From assembly GCF_039994875.1 (NCBI RefSeq), contig NZ_CP121196.1, forward strand, positions 310,001 through 374,000: DNA of 64,000 nucleotides, given 5' to 3'. The translations under genes were made by a program, and so were the position numbers. The stretch comes from Telmatobacter sp. DSM 110680. Lineage in GTDB: Bacteria; Acidobacteriota; Terriglobia; Terriglobales; Acidobacteriaceae. Below, one piece after another: positions 1 through 7,375 of the stretch (within the stretch, counting starts at the first letter, position 1; every line of letters starts with the position of its first letter). Below the pieces are notes generated by a model. That model made no database searches, had not been told where the DNA came from, and worked only from the letters and a program-made list of their open reading frames with translations.

Positions 1-917
1 CTCGGGTCTGTGGGGCCATAGATGCCGACGACAGGCCGGCCTAGCGCACAGGCCAGGTGGAGTGGTCCGGTGTCCCCGGCAATAGCCAGACTTACCCTGC
101 GCGTTATGGCGATGAGTTGTTCGATCGAGCAGAGCAGCGGAGTGGCGCCGCCTCCGGTCTTCTGGGAGATGGTGTCGGCGAGAAACACTTCACCCGGCCC
201 GGCGTTGACGAGAACGCGATAACCGCGATTGAGAAGCGCGCGGGCAACGTCGGCATAGCGCTCCACCGGCCAGCGTTTCGCGCCCCATCCGGCACCGGGG
301 TTGATAAGGACAACGTGAGAAGCAGCATCAGAGGAAAGGAGTTCGTCGGCCCATGTTTCCGCGCCGGGATCAACGGGCAGCCATGGCTGAACGGGGATGA
401 GGTCATCTCCGGCAATGGCAGACGCGAGTTCAATGTCCTGTTCAATCACGTGTGGCGTGCGGGTTTCGATGCGCTCTGTAAAGAGCCATCGTGCAAGGCG
501 TTCGCGGGGACTTGATTCGCCGATGAACCGGCGACCCGCGGCCATGCGACTGATCACCGCCGAACGCAGCGCGCCCTGCAGATCGAGAACGGCGTCGTAA
601 TGCTGGCTTTTGAGATTGCGGCGAAGGGCACTGATTTCGATTCGAGTTGATGGCGCTAGAGGATTTTTGCGCCACTGCTTGGACGCTGCGAAGTGCAGGC
701 GATCTACGAGCGGCTGCATGGCTTGATGTTTACCCGTATCGCGACCGGTGCTTCCTTCAGCCGCGAGAAGTGCCCGCCATGTTGGCTCGACCACCCATTC
801 AATGCCCCATCCGGGATGGGCCATGCGCAGAGCGGTGACGGCCGGAAGGGCATGGAGAATATCGCCCATGGCACCGAGACGGACCACGAGCAGGCGAAAC
901 TTGGACTGCGTTTGCAA
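1..917 (-). CDS. waaC: Lipopolysaccharide heptosyltransferase (GT9, WaaC-like), C-terminus beyond left edge
   Basis: Family GT9 enzymes transfer ADP-heptose to the Kdo/lipid A acceptor at the inner face of the cytoplasmic membrane. The minus-strand frame is open from the left edge to a TTG preceded by an in-frame TGA, so TTG at 917 is the earliest start. Visible motifs are RLGAMGDILHALPAV at the N-terminus, YDAVLDLQGALRSA in the first Rossmann domain, INPGAGWGAKRWP at the start of the second, and AGDTGPLHLA followed by GRPVVGIYGPTDP close to the edge. About 305 residues are visible; WaaC is usually 320-350, so little is missing. It lies 50 bp downstream of lpxK in the same direction, which fits an LPS core operon. 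WaaC is preferred over WaaF because of the MGDxLHxLPA and DLQG pattern, but substrate specificity is inferred. Confidence 0.85.
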   Translation of the reverse strand, partial: MQTQSKFRLLVVRLGAMGDILHALPAVTALRMAHPGWGIEWVVEPTWRALLAAEGSTGRDTGKHQAMQPLVDRLHFAASKQWRKNPLAPSTRIEISALRRNLKSQHYDAVLDLQGALRSAVISRMAAGRRFIGESSPRERLARWLFTERIETRTPHVIEQDIELASAIAGDDLIPVQPWLPVDPGAETWADELLSSDAASHVVLINPGAGWGAKRWPVERYADVARALLNRGYRVLVNAGPGEVFLADTISQKTGGGATPLLCSIEQLIAITRRVSLAIAGDTGPLHLACALGRPVVGIYGPTDP

Positions 918-967
918 ATTCTGATTTTCTCACAGGCGCGTCTTCAAAAGGACGAGTGATCCAGCGA

Positions 968-2005
968 CTAGCGCTGTGACGCTTTGCGATGGCCCTCGGC
1001 TAAACGCGTGCTTGAAAGCAATCCTTCAAGCGCCATGACAGCATTTTCTTCGTCTTCAATCTCAACATTGAGACGGGCGACTTCGAGTGGAAGTCCAGCC
1101 GGGAATGTCGACTTGAGATTGCGCAGGCGAATCTCGTCCTTTTCTGTCGTTATCAGAGCTATGGCTCCCTTCCTGCGTGCCGATGCAATGAGGCTCTCAA
1201 TATCGCTCGCTCCATAGCGATGGTGGTCGGCGAAGACCATCTCGGCGGCAAGCGAAAGTCCAGCTGACCGGAGGCCCGCGAAAAACTGCTCAGGCCGCGC
1301 GATGCCGCAGAAGGCGACGACGGGGCCGGTGATCTGTGGAATCTCCATGCGCCGGTGAAGTTGCCAGATAGGCCCAGTCCAGCCCCATGAGCGAAGTTCG
1401 GCGTCGAATCCGGAGTCGCTCGCAGGTATCGCCAAAACTTTCGCTCGATTTGCCGCGCTTCGAGGCTCGCGAAGGTTGCCGGCGGGAAGAAGATGATCTT
1501 GCCAGTCCTGGCGATCGACGAGCAGGATGTCAATTTCGCGACCGAGTTGCCTGTGTTGAAAACCGTCGTCAAGGATGAACACGGAAGGAACCTGATCTGC
1601 GGACAACTCGCCGCCTTGCTGAATGAATTGCTGCTCGGCCAGACGTCCGGCATCATAACGCTCCGCCGCGACATAGACTGGCACGCCGGACTTACGCGCA
1701 ATCAACAGAGGCTCATCCCCGTATTCGTCCGCCGTTCCATCGGGATCGACAAGAGAGGATTCCCGGCTTGTGCGCCCGTAACCTCGAGACAGTAAATCGA
1801 CATGAAAGCCGCGCGCGGAAAGTAAACGGGCTAGCGTGATGGCGAAAGGAGTTTTGCCGGAGCCTCCGGTGGAGAGATTGCCGATGCTGATGACGGGATA
1901 CCAGAGCCATCGGGTTTGTTCCCAACCGCGATTCAATCGGAGTTCACGGAGAGCGAGGCCGGTGGCGTAGAGAGGAACGAGCGGTAGAAGGAGAGGACGT
2001 TTCAT
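968..2005 (-). CDS. lpxK: Tetraacyldisaccharide 4'-kinase LpxK
   Basis: LpxK phosphorylates the 4' position of the lipid A disaccharide at the inner membrane, the last step before Kdo addition. The 345-residue product has the family N-terminus, a hydrophobic anchor around residues 5-18, then ISIGNLSTGGSGKTP (P-loop near residues 40-53) and the LLSRGYGR segment. The DDGFQH motif with the following REIDILLVD strand is intact. Length is normal for the family. Its ATG overlaps the last four bases of waaA, so translation is probably coupled. Together with waaA upstream and the heptosyltransferase downstream it forms an inner-core assembly unit. Confidence 0.95.
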   Translation of the reverse strand: MKRPLLLPLVPLYATGLALRELRLNRGWEQTRWLWYPVISIGNLSTGGSGKTPFAITLARLLSARGFHVDLLSRGYGRTSRESSLVDPDGTADEYGDEPLLIARKSGVPVYVAAERYDAGRLAEQQFIQQGGELSADQVPSVFILDDGFQHRQLGREIDILLVDRQDWQDHLLPAGNLREPRSAANRAKVLAIPASDSGFDAELRSWGWTGPIWQLHRRMEIPQITGPVVAFCGIARPEQFFAGLRSAGLSLAAEMVFADHHRYGASDIESLIASARRKGAIALITTEKDEIRLRNLKSTFPAGLPLEVARLNVEIEDEENAVMALEGLLSSTRLAEGHRKASQR

Positions 2006-3354
2006 GCCGGCCTCTCGGCTCTTCCGGCTTTGTGAAGCTCTGAACGCGGCTCGTCCGAGAAATGCAGGATATCGCGTAGCGCATCGATCGATCGGGCGGT
2101 TGCGCCAGCCTGTTGCTCGAAGACACGGCGGGCTCGCTGGCCCATGTTCGCGGCGTCGTCTCGGTTGATGAGTAGCTCGATCAGGACCTTTGCCAGTTCT
2201 TCTTTGGGCGCGATTCGAATTGCGTTTTCAACGCGGAGATCTTCGGTGATGGCGCGGAAATTCGCATAATTCGGTCCTATGACGATCGGAACTCCGAACT
2301 GGGCCGGCTCCAGTGGATTGTGGCCACCGGCTGGGACCAGGCTCCCACCGACGAATGCCACCGCAGCAATCGAGTAGATAGAGGCTAACTCGCCGATGGT
2401 GTCGAGCAGGACGACTTGGCCGGGCTGCAGCGATGGAATTGAGTTTGCGGGCTTGCTCTTCCAGTCGGAGCGGCGAACCCATGCGACTTCAGCGGCACTG
2501 AGCAGTGTGCCCACGGATGCAAAACGCTCAGGATGGCGAGGGGCCAGCACCATGACCAGATTGGGATCTGAGGCGAGCAGGGACGGCCACGCTTCGAGCA
2601 AGGCGGCTTCCTCGCCTTCGAGGGTGCTTCCGGCAACGAGGAATCGCAGACCACCCGCTGCGCAGGCTTTCAATTGTGAAGTAGCTTCTGCCTCCTGGAC
2701 CGCGCGGACATCAAACTTAAGATTTCCTGACACGCTGACGAGTTCCGGTGGGCAGCCGAGCGCGACAAGGCGCTCCGCATCATTGCTGCTTTGCGCGAGG
2801 ATTCTTGTGAGATTGCCGAGGATGGGTTTCCACAAGCGCTGCAGCATCTGGTAACGCGGCCAGGAGCGATCGGAGATGCGGGCATTGACGACTGCTACAG
2901 GGATGTTGCGACGGAAGCAGCCATCGAGCAGGTTCGGCCAGAATTCCGTTTCGGCGAGGATCAGCATTTGCGGCTGGAGCGCGTTAAGGTAGGCGCGGAC
3001 TGCCCACGGCAGATCGAGGGGGCAGTAGAAGACTCGGTCGGCTCCGAAGCGGGTGCGAGCCAAGTCCTGGCCGGTGCGAGTGGTGGTGGATATCAGCAGG
3101 CGATGGCTTGGAAATGCGGACTCGATTTCCTGTACCAGTCGGCTGACTGCCAGCACCTCGCCCACAGAAACGGCGTGAAGCCAAATGACAGGCTTGCCTT
3201 CCGCACTTGTGGACCGCAACCGAGCTGGGACTCGTCCCAACCGCTCGCCGAGACCGTCACGATATTTCTGCGTGGTCGCCATTCTCCATAGCCACCACGG
3301 AGCCCCAGCCACGAGGGCTGCCAGCAGCGCGAGGTTGTAGAAAATGAAAATCAT
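2002..3354 (-). CDS. waaA: 3-deoxy-D-manno-octulosonic acid (Kdo) transferase WaaA
   Basis: WaaA (KdtA) transfers Kdo from CMP-Kdo to lipid IV-A. The 450-residue product begins with a membrane anchor (residues 3-22), followed by WLHAVSVGE near residue 60; the glutamate in this motif is the catalytic base in the family. The C-terminal half carries the GT-B donor-site segments GGHNPLEPAQFGVP and GPNYANF. Length matches the usual 420-450. It is the first gene of the waaA-lpxK-waaC operon. Its upstream region is abruptly replaced, 46 bp before the ATG, by the left end of an integrative element, so its native promoter may have been displaced. Confidence 0.95.
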   Translation of the reverse strand: MIFIFYNLALLAALVAGAPWWLWRMATTQKYRDGLGERLGRVPARLRSTSAEGKPVIWLHAVSVGEVLAVSRLVQEIESAFPSHRLLISTTTRTGQDLARTRFGADRVFYCPLDLPWAVRAYLNALQPQMLILAETEFWPNLLDGCFRRNIPVAVVNARISDRSWPRYQMLQRLWKPILGNLTRILAQSSNDAERLVALGCPPELVSVSGNLKFDVRAVQEAEATSQLKACAAGGLRFLVAGSTLEGEEAALLEAWPSLLASDPNLVMVLAPRHPERFASVGTLLSAAEVAWVRRSDWKSKPANSIPSLQPGQVVLLDTIGELASIYSIAAVAFVGGSLVPAGGHNPLEPAQFGVPIVIGPNYANFRAITEDLRVENAIRIAPKEELAKVLIELLINRDDAANMGQRARRVFEQQAGATARSIDALRDILHFSDEPRSELHKAGRAERPA

Positions 3355-3399
3355 GCGTGACGGAATTCTCGTTGTAGCGGTCTAACCCTCAAATGATAC

Positions 3400-3535
3400 A
3401 GTCGAGCACTAGTCAAGTCTTTTATGGTAGGGCTCTGATTTGATTGGGGAATGTTGGTGTCCGCGAGAATTTTGGACACCTTGCGAATTAGAAATCGCCG
3501 CTGTTCATGCGGCTGTGTCCATTTGGGGTGGACAC
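3400..3535. other. Left attachment site: core repeat plus four putative integrase arm sites
   Basis: The core AGTCGAGCAC (3400-3409) is the outermost part. Inside it are GGTGTCC at 3456-3462, TGGACACC at 3473-3480, GTGTCCA at 3515-3521 and TGGACAC at 3529-3535, in both orientations. The same heptamer recurs at the right end of the element. Direct sequence observation; the arm-site role is inferred from the geometry of lambda-type attachment sites. Confidence 0.65.
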
Positions 3536-3823
3536 TCACACGTTAGCACAATTGGGTTGTGCGTGCTGTCACGTGTGGAGTGATTTGGAACAGTACGTAG
3601 GTGTGGGAGTTGCTGCGGGAATTGCGCGACGGTCCCTGATTCGCATTACCTGAGTTACCGATGTGGGATTGAGTTCGCGCTGCGGAGGCATATGGTTTAA
3701 GCAGTGCATGGGTCGGCAAGTGTTGGAAATCTATGCACCACGTAAAGGGCCCGCTTAACGGCGGGCTTTTTGCGTACAGCTGTAACCTGGGGCCGGTAGA
3801 GTGGGCTTTGAGGTGGAGGCCCG
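3536..3823 (+). other. Left-end intergenic stretch with hairpin and terminator; possible small RNA
   Basis: Together with the att region there are about 470 bases after waaA without a convincing gene. A plus-strand stretch before the terminator at 3749 contains GTGCAT paired with ATGCAC about 30 bases later (roughly 3703-3739), giving a second hairpin directly upstream of the terminator stem. This is the layout of a short structured transcript. No start codon with a plausible long reading frame precedes the terminator. A small RNA is a possibility only. Confidence 0.25.
3749..3771 (+). terminator. Rho-independent terminator
   Basis: GCCCGC (3749-3754), a six-base loop TTAACG, GCGGGC (3761-3766), then TTTTT. 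The stem is GC-only and the T-run is on the plus strand, so it stops rightward transcription arising within 3400-3748. Confidence 0.75.
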
Positions 3824-3955
3824 ATGAGTCAGCGCTTTGTCCGGGCCTTAGCATCGGTTGTTTACAGGGGCGTGGAGATCGTTGCGGGTCTGCCCTACTT
3901 CCTGATCGCGGTGTGTGTGTGGATCGCGGAGCGCTTCGAATCAAAAGAGGATTGA
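3824..3955 (+). CDS. Possible 43-residue single-span membrane protein
   Basis: ATG at 3824 follows a purine-rich GAGGTGGAGG ribosome site and opens a 43-codon frame ending in TGA. The centre (VEIVAGLPYFLIAVCVWIAE) is long and hydrophobic enough for one membrane span, flanked by an arginine-containing N-terminus and an acidic tail (ERFESKED). Its last 61 bases overlap, on the opposite strand, the end of the 74-residue gene at 3895-4119, so the two cannot be under unconstrained selection over that stretch. No family recognised. It could be a small element-encoded membrane peptide or a chance frame with a good ribosome site. Confidence 0.35.
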   Translation: MSQRFVRALASVVYRGVEIVAGLPYFLIAVCVWIAERFESKED

Positions 3956-4119
3956 CTCTCCTCGTTGGGATCTAGTTCCACTAATTTGACCGCTTGGGGA
4001 AACACCTCAGCCAGGAGCGACGCTGGGTAAAGCGCTGCGCTACCGTCGTCGAATTCGATGAGCACCCCATCACGGGTTTTTTCTGCGGTGACGATCTTTG
4101 GTTTCTTCTGCATGTCCAT
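3895..4119 (-). CDS. Small conserved-looking hypothetical protein (74 aa)
   Basis: The sequence contains a compact, protein-like core (GVLIEFDDGSAALYPASLL followed by AEVFPQAVKL) resembling small beta-rich proteins that recur in acidobacterial genomes; this resemblance is from memory and no function is attached to it. A second ATG two codons in is an equally good start. The last ~20 codons overlap the opposite-strand reading frame at 3824-3955. It is the only minus-strand gene in the left third of the element and could be either element cargo or a regulatory/hypothetical accessory. No signal peptide or membrane span is seen. Confidence 0.6.
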   Translation of the reverse strand: MDMQKKPKIVTAEKTRDGVLIEFDDGSAALYPASLLAEVFPQAVKLVELDPNEESQSSFDSKRSAIHTHTAIRK

Positions 4120-4311
4120 GATCTACCTAGTTTGAGATGCGCTCGGAGCGACGTCTACCCGTTAGCGGACATTACTGCGCTGAACACCGTCTCCTTTTTT
4201 GGGTTCACAGATTTTTGAACTTTAGTGTGCTGTTTTGGACAGTTTGAGAAAAGCGGATGTCTTAAGGTAACGAAACAACCCATCGATTTCAGAACGAGGT
4301 ACCTGAGCACG

Positions 4312-4494
4312 ATGAGCGACCGCAGCAATACAACAACAAACCAGGCGCAGAATAATTCGCGTGAGAACCTTTTCTATTTTCTGCGAATACTGGCCACACA
4401 GGCTGGGCCTGATGGCGCTAAGTCTCGTGAGCTTTCGCCGATCCCGAACGAGCAGATTGAGAACTACATCCAGCGAAATGGACTTGTGCAGTAA
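4312..4494 (+). CDS. Small hypothetical protein (60 aa) with its own terminator
   Basis: ATG at 4312 with a weak AGGT/GAGG site 10-14 bases upstream opens a 60-codon frame. The N-terminal 17 residues are Ser/Thr/Asn/Gln-rich and probably disordered; the rest (ENLFYFLRILATQAG, then ELSPIPNEQIENYIQRNGLVQ) looks like two or three helices, with a winged-helix-like flavour but no firm family. The frame can be extended upstream to 4225, but the extension looks less protein-like. A perfect terminator follows 28 bases after the stop, which strongly supports a real plus-strand transcription unit inside the element. Confidence 0.6.
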   Translation: MSDRSNTTTNQAQNNSRENLFYFLRILATQAGPDGAKSRELSPIPNEQIENYIQRNGLVQ

Positions 4495-4522
4495 CGAGGG
4501 CTTCCCTGCCACTGAAGCGATG

Positions 4523-4550
4523 GGCCGCGCGGAGCGCGGCCTTTTGCTTT
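4523..4550 (+). terminator. Rho-independent terminator
   Basis: GGCCGCGC (4523-4530), a three-base loop, GCGCGGCC (4534-4541), then TTTTGCTTT. It lies 28 bases after the stop of the 60-residue gene and ends that unit. Confidence 0.85.
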
Positions 4551-5090
4551 TGCTGTTGCTGTTGCTTCTGGCCCAGCTCCCGGAATTGTTGGAGACTCGC
4601 ACGCGCGTCAAGGCTCGGACACCGATGATCACCCCACGAACGGTGGACCTGTTCGCGGGGGCCCGACGCTTGCGCTTGGCCTTGATGCGTGTGCGACGAT
4701 TGGAGCGCTTCGGGCTGGGCCCGTTCTTTATAGCTTTTGCTTTTTATGGTGGCGCGGGCTTTGTGCTCGGCGGGCGCGAGGGGGCGCGGGGTTGCTTTTC
4801 GCGCGCTCCCCGATGCGACGACGCGAACGAGCTGAGCGATGTGAGCGGCGCGGTGGCCGGGCGGCGGGAGTGAGCACAGCGAACCGTATGCCAGAGGAGC
4901 GCAGCGACGGCGGCATAGCGCCGGGGGGCCACCGCCGCCGAGGGACGGCCCGCGCGATTCGGCGAGGAGGAGCAACGCGACGAGGAGCATCAGCGCGCGC
5001 AACGCGGGCCGGGACCGAGGCTAGTCCGACTGGAACGGAGCGCAGCGGAGTGGAAGGAGCACCGCGTATAGGCTGGTGAGTTTGGTGTAT
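4551..5090. other. GC-rich, repeat-bearing stretch without a convincing gene
   Basis: About 540 bases have unusual composition: very GC-rich, purine-rich on the plus strand, with the word GGAGCGCAGCG at about 4897 and 5038 and related GCGAGG/GGAGGAGCAACG words between. Open frames on both strands exist (for example about 190 codons on the minus strand and 95 on the plus), but they are composed mostly of Arg, Gly, Ala and Pro or of Gln/Lys runs, as expected from composition alone. I see no gene here. Its position between two small genes of the element may mean a replication, packaging or structural-RNA segment, but nothing shows which. Confidence 0.4.
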
Positions 5091-5681
5091 CTATGGTTCT
5101 TTATCTAAGTGGGTTGTATCGCCTCCTGGATCGACCGCGTTTGCACGATCGACTAGGCTTCTGAGCTTAGTGATTTTGGCTGTCAGGCTGTCTAGGTGCT
5201 GATGCGGGACTTGCACCGCAAGGGTCAGCGTCACGAAGTCAGAAGTAATCCTGAACAGAATTCCGAACGCCAAGGCCATCGTGAATCCAACAACCCATTG
5301 AGAAAGTTGATAGTCCAGTCGGATCGGAACGTGCGAAGCATCACGGACCTCCTTCATCGTCAAGAGAGAAAAGGTGGCAACGCAAAACGTAATGAAAAAG
5401 ATTGCATAAAATCCCGCTTTGAAGCATATGTAGATAACGTATTTGGAGTCACTAGTAACTCGACGGAATGTGCGGCGCTGCGATACTGCGCCTGCAAGTC
5501 GCGCTTTAAGTATCCAGATGTTTAGTCTTTGAGGCGGGATCGCACAGAATCTCCAAAAAGTGTTCACCATCGGCGAGAGCACTGGGGTCAGCAAAAGAAG
5601 GATTAGCCCAACAGTAAGCCCGATGATTACTTCGGCGCTTAGTGGGTGTGCTTTTAGCCACAAATATGCGTCGTCGACCAC
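5091..5681 (-). CDS. Hypothetical membrane protein (196 aa, about three spans)
   Basis: Three hydrophobic segments are clear: residues about 18-40 (VIIGLTVGLILLLLTPVLSP), about 80-108 (YVIYICFKAGFYAIFF and onward) and about 130-148 (WVVGFTMALAFGILF). Between spans one and two lies a basic, probably cytoplasmic stretch (RLAGAVSQRRTFRRVT). The C-terminal 45 residues are soluble and helical (HQHLDSLTAKITKLRSLVDRA), possibly a short coiled coil. It lies 50 bp downstream of the sigma-region-4-like gene on the same strand and so probably belongs to the element operon. No family recognised. Candidate roles are a superinfection or membrane-effector protein, but nothing in the sequence decides this. 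Confidence 0.75.
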   Translation of the reverse strand: MVDDAYLWLKAHPLSAEVIIGLTVGLILLLLTPVLSPMVNTFWRFCAIPPQRLNIWILKARLAGAVSQRRTFRRVTSDSKYVIYICFKAGFYAIFFITFCVATFSLLTMKEVRDASHVPIRLDYQLSQWVVGFTMALAFGILFRITSDFVTLTLAVQVPHQHLDSLTAKITKLRSLVDRANAVDPGGDTTHLDKEP

Positions 5682-5731
5682 ATTAGTCCTCTTAGCGTGG
5701 AATTGCTGAGAATCTTAGCACGCGGAGTCGG

Positions 5732-6082
5732 TCACAGCAGGTCGCGGCGGTCTAGGGCGTCGGCTAGTCGGCGGCGGGCGGCGGGGAGCATGTATTGGAG
5801 TGTCCTGATGCTGCAGCCGAGGGTGGCGGCGGTGGCGGCGTGTCCTACTCGGTCGCGATAGGTGAGCACCAGGGCGTATTGGTGCGCGGTGTCCAGCGTG
5901 GCGAGCGCGCGCTCAAAGTCGATCACTCTTACGTTGCGGGCGTCGGCGTCGGTCTCGCGGCGCTCTCTCCAACCGGTGTTGGTGTAGCGGGTGGCGCGTC
6001 CGCATTTGAGGGCGGTGCGTTCTACGGCCCACTGTCTTAGTCGCAGGATGGCTAGTACCTGGTCGGACGGTATGCCGCTCAT
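5732..6082 (-). CDS. Sigma-70 region 4-like helix-turn-helix protein (116 aa)
   Basis: The C-terminal ~60 residues (FERALATLDTAHQYALVLTY, then GHAATAATLGCSIRTLQYML and a basic tail AARRRLADALDRRDLL) have the acidic entry helix, HTH and basic recognition pattern of sigma region 4 or of phage/plasmid antiterminator-type regulators. There is no region 2, so it is not a complete sigma factor. The start is set at the ATG that overlaps the stop of the upstream gene (ATGA, 6079-6082); a longer frame upstream is just the shadow of that gene. This coupling places it in the element operon, where it would plausibly regulate element transcription. Confidence 0.75.
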   Translation of the reverse strand: MSGIPSDQVLAILRLRQWAVERTALKCGRATRYTNTGWRERRETDADARNVRVIDFERALATLDTAHQYALVLTYRDRVGHAATAATLGCSIRTLQYMLPAARRRLADALDRRDLL

Positions 6083-6342
6083 TCGTTGGTGTCCTCGGGT
6101 GTGGAAGCCTCGCCGGGTAGAGGGCCGGCGAATTCTGGCTGGTCGGCGAGCCAGTTGATGTACCGCATGTTTGGCGTTGGGCCGGTGGCTCGGTCCTTGT
6201 CGGGATCGGCGAGCCAGGCGGCAGCCTCGGGAGCTGGTGTGTCTGCTCGGGCGCTTTTGCGGTCTGCGGGGTCTACTTCGGCGAGGGGTTCCACGGCGGG
6301 AAATATACCACAGGTTGTGGTGTCTGGAATGTGATACCACAA
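6079..6342 (-). CDS. Small hypothetical protein at the head of the element's second gene pair
   Basis: The frame starts at TTG 6342 (87 residues); GTG at 6294 would give 71 residues and leaves the inverted repeat at 6307-6321 as upstream regulatory DNA, so the shorter form is attractive. The product is Ala/Pro/Asp-rich with tryptophans spaced in the second half (AAAWLADPDKDRA, then YINWLADQPEF), a repeated WLAD word. It overlaps the HTH gene by four bases. No family recognised. Confidence 0.6.
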   Translation of the reverse strand: MWYHIPDTTTCGIFPAVEPLAEVDPADRKSARADTPAPEAAAWLADPDKDRATGPTPNMRYINWLADQPEFAGPLPGEASTPEDTNE

Positions 6343-6345
6343 CCT
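6307..6345. promoter_or_regulatory. Candidate operator: inverted repeat plus half-site
   Basis: ACCACAGGTTGTGGT (6307-6321) is an interrupted palindrome (ACCACA/TGTGGT). A further ACCACAACCT copy sits at 6336-6345, 29 bases away. The palindrome overlaps a TATATT-like hexamer on the minus strand. It sits at the start of the 6079/5732 gene pair, which encodes an HTH protein, so autoregulation is a reasonable guess. Confidence 0.4.
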
Positions 6346-6412
6346 AATGCGATAGTGTCAGGAAAGTAACTTCCGGATTGGCGGTTATCCGACCGGAACT
6401 GCGCGTGCGCGC

Positions 6413-6997
6413 CTACCCGACCCACCTAGAGCCTTCGCATCCTTGCGATAGAATCTGCGACAGAGTCCGGTCCACATCTTTCGTTTCGCCCTTCGGAAAG
6501 ATCACTTCATCCACGACAAACCGGCCATCTTCTCGCACCACAATAGCCACAACTCGCCACGAGCCAGGACCGTCTATTGGTCTGTACGTGAAACTCACGA
6601 CTACTCGAAACGCTCCCGTCTTTTCTGCTTGCGTGCTCTCAATACGAAAGTCGCCGGGTGAGGTTCTCTCGTTTGGCCCCGAGAAGATTCCGGCTTCCGA
6701 CCAGGAGAATGGTGCCTTCACCATCCGCCCTCGATTTTGCCGAAGCCAATCCCGTTCACAAGCACTGGTTACCTCAATCTTTCGGCGCAGTGATCTGCTG
6801 AGATATGGCGCGAAGATTCTCATTTCCGAGCCATTGAGCAGACCGGACGGCGCACGGACCACCACCTCGTGATAGAGGCGACTCACCACATCCTCAGGCC
6901 GGTTAGCTGGGATAGTCGGTTGAGTCGTGTGCGCAGGCTGGCCGATGGCCCAAGCCGTCGCGAGGAACAGAAGAACGACGTAGCGGAAGCGATTCAT
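6413..6997 (-). CDS. Secreted hypothetical protein (194 aa)
   Basis: ATG at 6997 (MNRFRYVVLLFLATAWAIGQ) gives a classical signal peptide, with cleavage expected after about residue 20; a GTG eight codons earlier would bury it. The mature part has the pattern VVSRLYHEVVVRAP early, LSRSLRRKIEVTSACERDWL in the middle, and a beta-rich second half (FRVVVSFTYRPIDGPGSWRVVAIVV), reminiscent of DUF3828-like periplasmic domains, though the match is not firm. It is the only exported protein in the element. It is separated from neighbours by 130 and about 70 bases, so it may have its own promoter. Confidence 0.75.
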   Translation of the reverse strand: MNRFRYVVLLFLATAWAIGQPAHTTQPTIPANRPEDVVSRLYHEVVVRAPSGLLNGSEMRIFAPYLSRSLRRKIEVTSACERDWLRQNRGRMVKAPFSWSEAGIFSGPNERTSPGDFRIESTQAEKTGAFRVVVSFTYRPIDGPGSWRVVAIVVREDGRFVVDEVIFPKGETKDVDRTLSQILSQGCEGSRWVG

Positions 6998-7126
6998 GGA
7001 TGCCACTGTTAGTTTAGACACCGGAAACGATGAACCTGCTCCGTCCTGGGAGTTCCTGGCGTATCGTGGGCAATTCGGAAGTTACCACTTGAGCAACGGT
7101 GTGCGGGGGAAGTCGCACCAGGTGGG

Positions 7127-7375
7127 TTAGGGGGTTGGGCAGGCGGCGAGGATCCTGGACGCTATCGCGCGGGCTTCTTCCCACATCTGCGCGGCGTCGG
7201 TTTCGGTGGCTACGTCCCATAGGTCCATCGCTGCGTTGTGAAGGATGGCGACCATGCGGTTGCGGGCCGGGTTGCTGGCGGCGGCTACTCTGCGTTGGGC
7301 ATCGGCTAGTGCTTGTGCCGCTCCGGCGCGGTGGGGGTGGCTGTAGTCGGCTGGTGTGGGGGTGGGGGTGTTCAC
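7127..7375 (-). CDS. Small hypothetical protein (82 aa)
   Basis: A GTG at 7375 overlaps the TGA of the preceding gene (GTGA), a typical coupled start; the frame runs for 82 codons. The product is largely helical after a Thr/Pro-rich N-terminus, with alanine-rich heptad-like helices (AAQALADAQRRVAAASN and LHNAAMDLWDVATETDAAQ). No cysteine pairs, no signal peptide, no recognised family. Coupling to the 128-residue gene and integrase suggests the three are co-transcribed, leftward from the right end of the element. Confidence 0.65.
   Translation of the reverse strand: MNTPTPTPADYSHPHRAGAAQALADAQRRVAAASNPARNRMVAILHNAAMDLWDVATETDAAQMWEEARAIASRILAACPTP

Noticed and set aside
3351..3539. A short minus-strand frame overlapping the start of waaA
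   Set aside because: It runs through the att core and arm sites; no ribosome site or family.
4418..5002. A 194-codon minus-strand frame and an overlapping 95-codon plus-strand frame (4792-5079) in the GC-rich element segment
   Set aside because: Compositionally driven: runs of Gln/Lys or Arg/Gly, no motif; the minus-strand frame runs through the terminator and the 60-residue gene.
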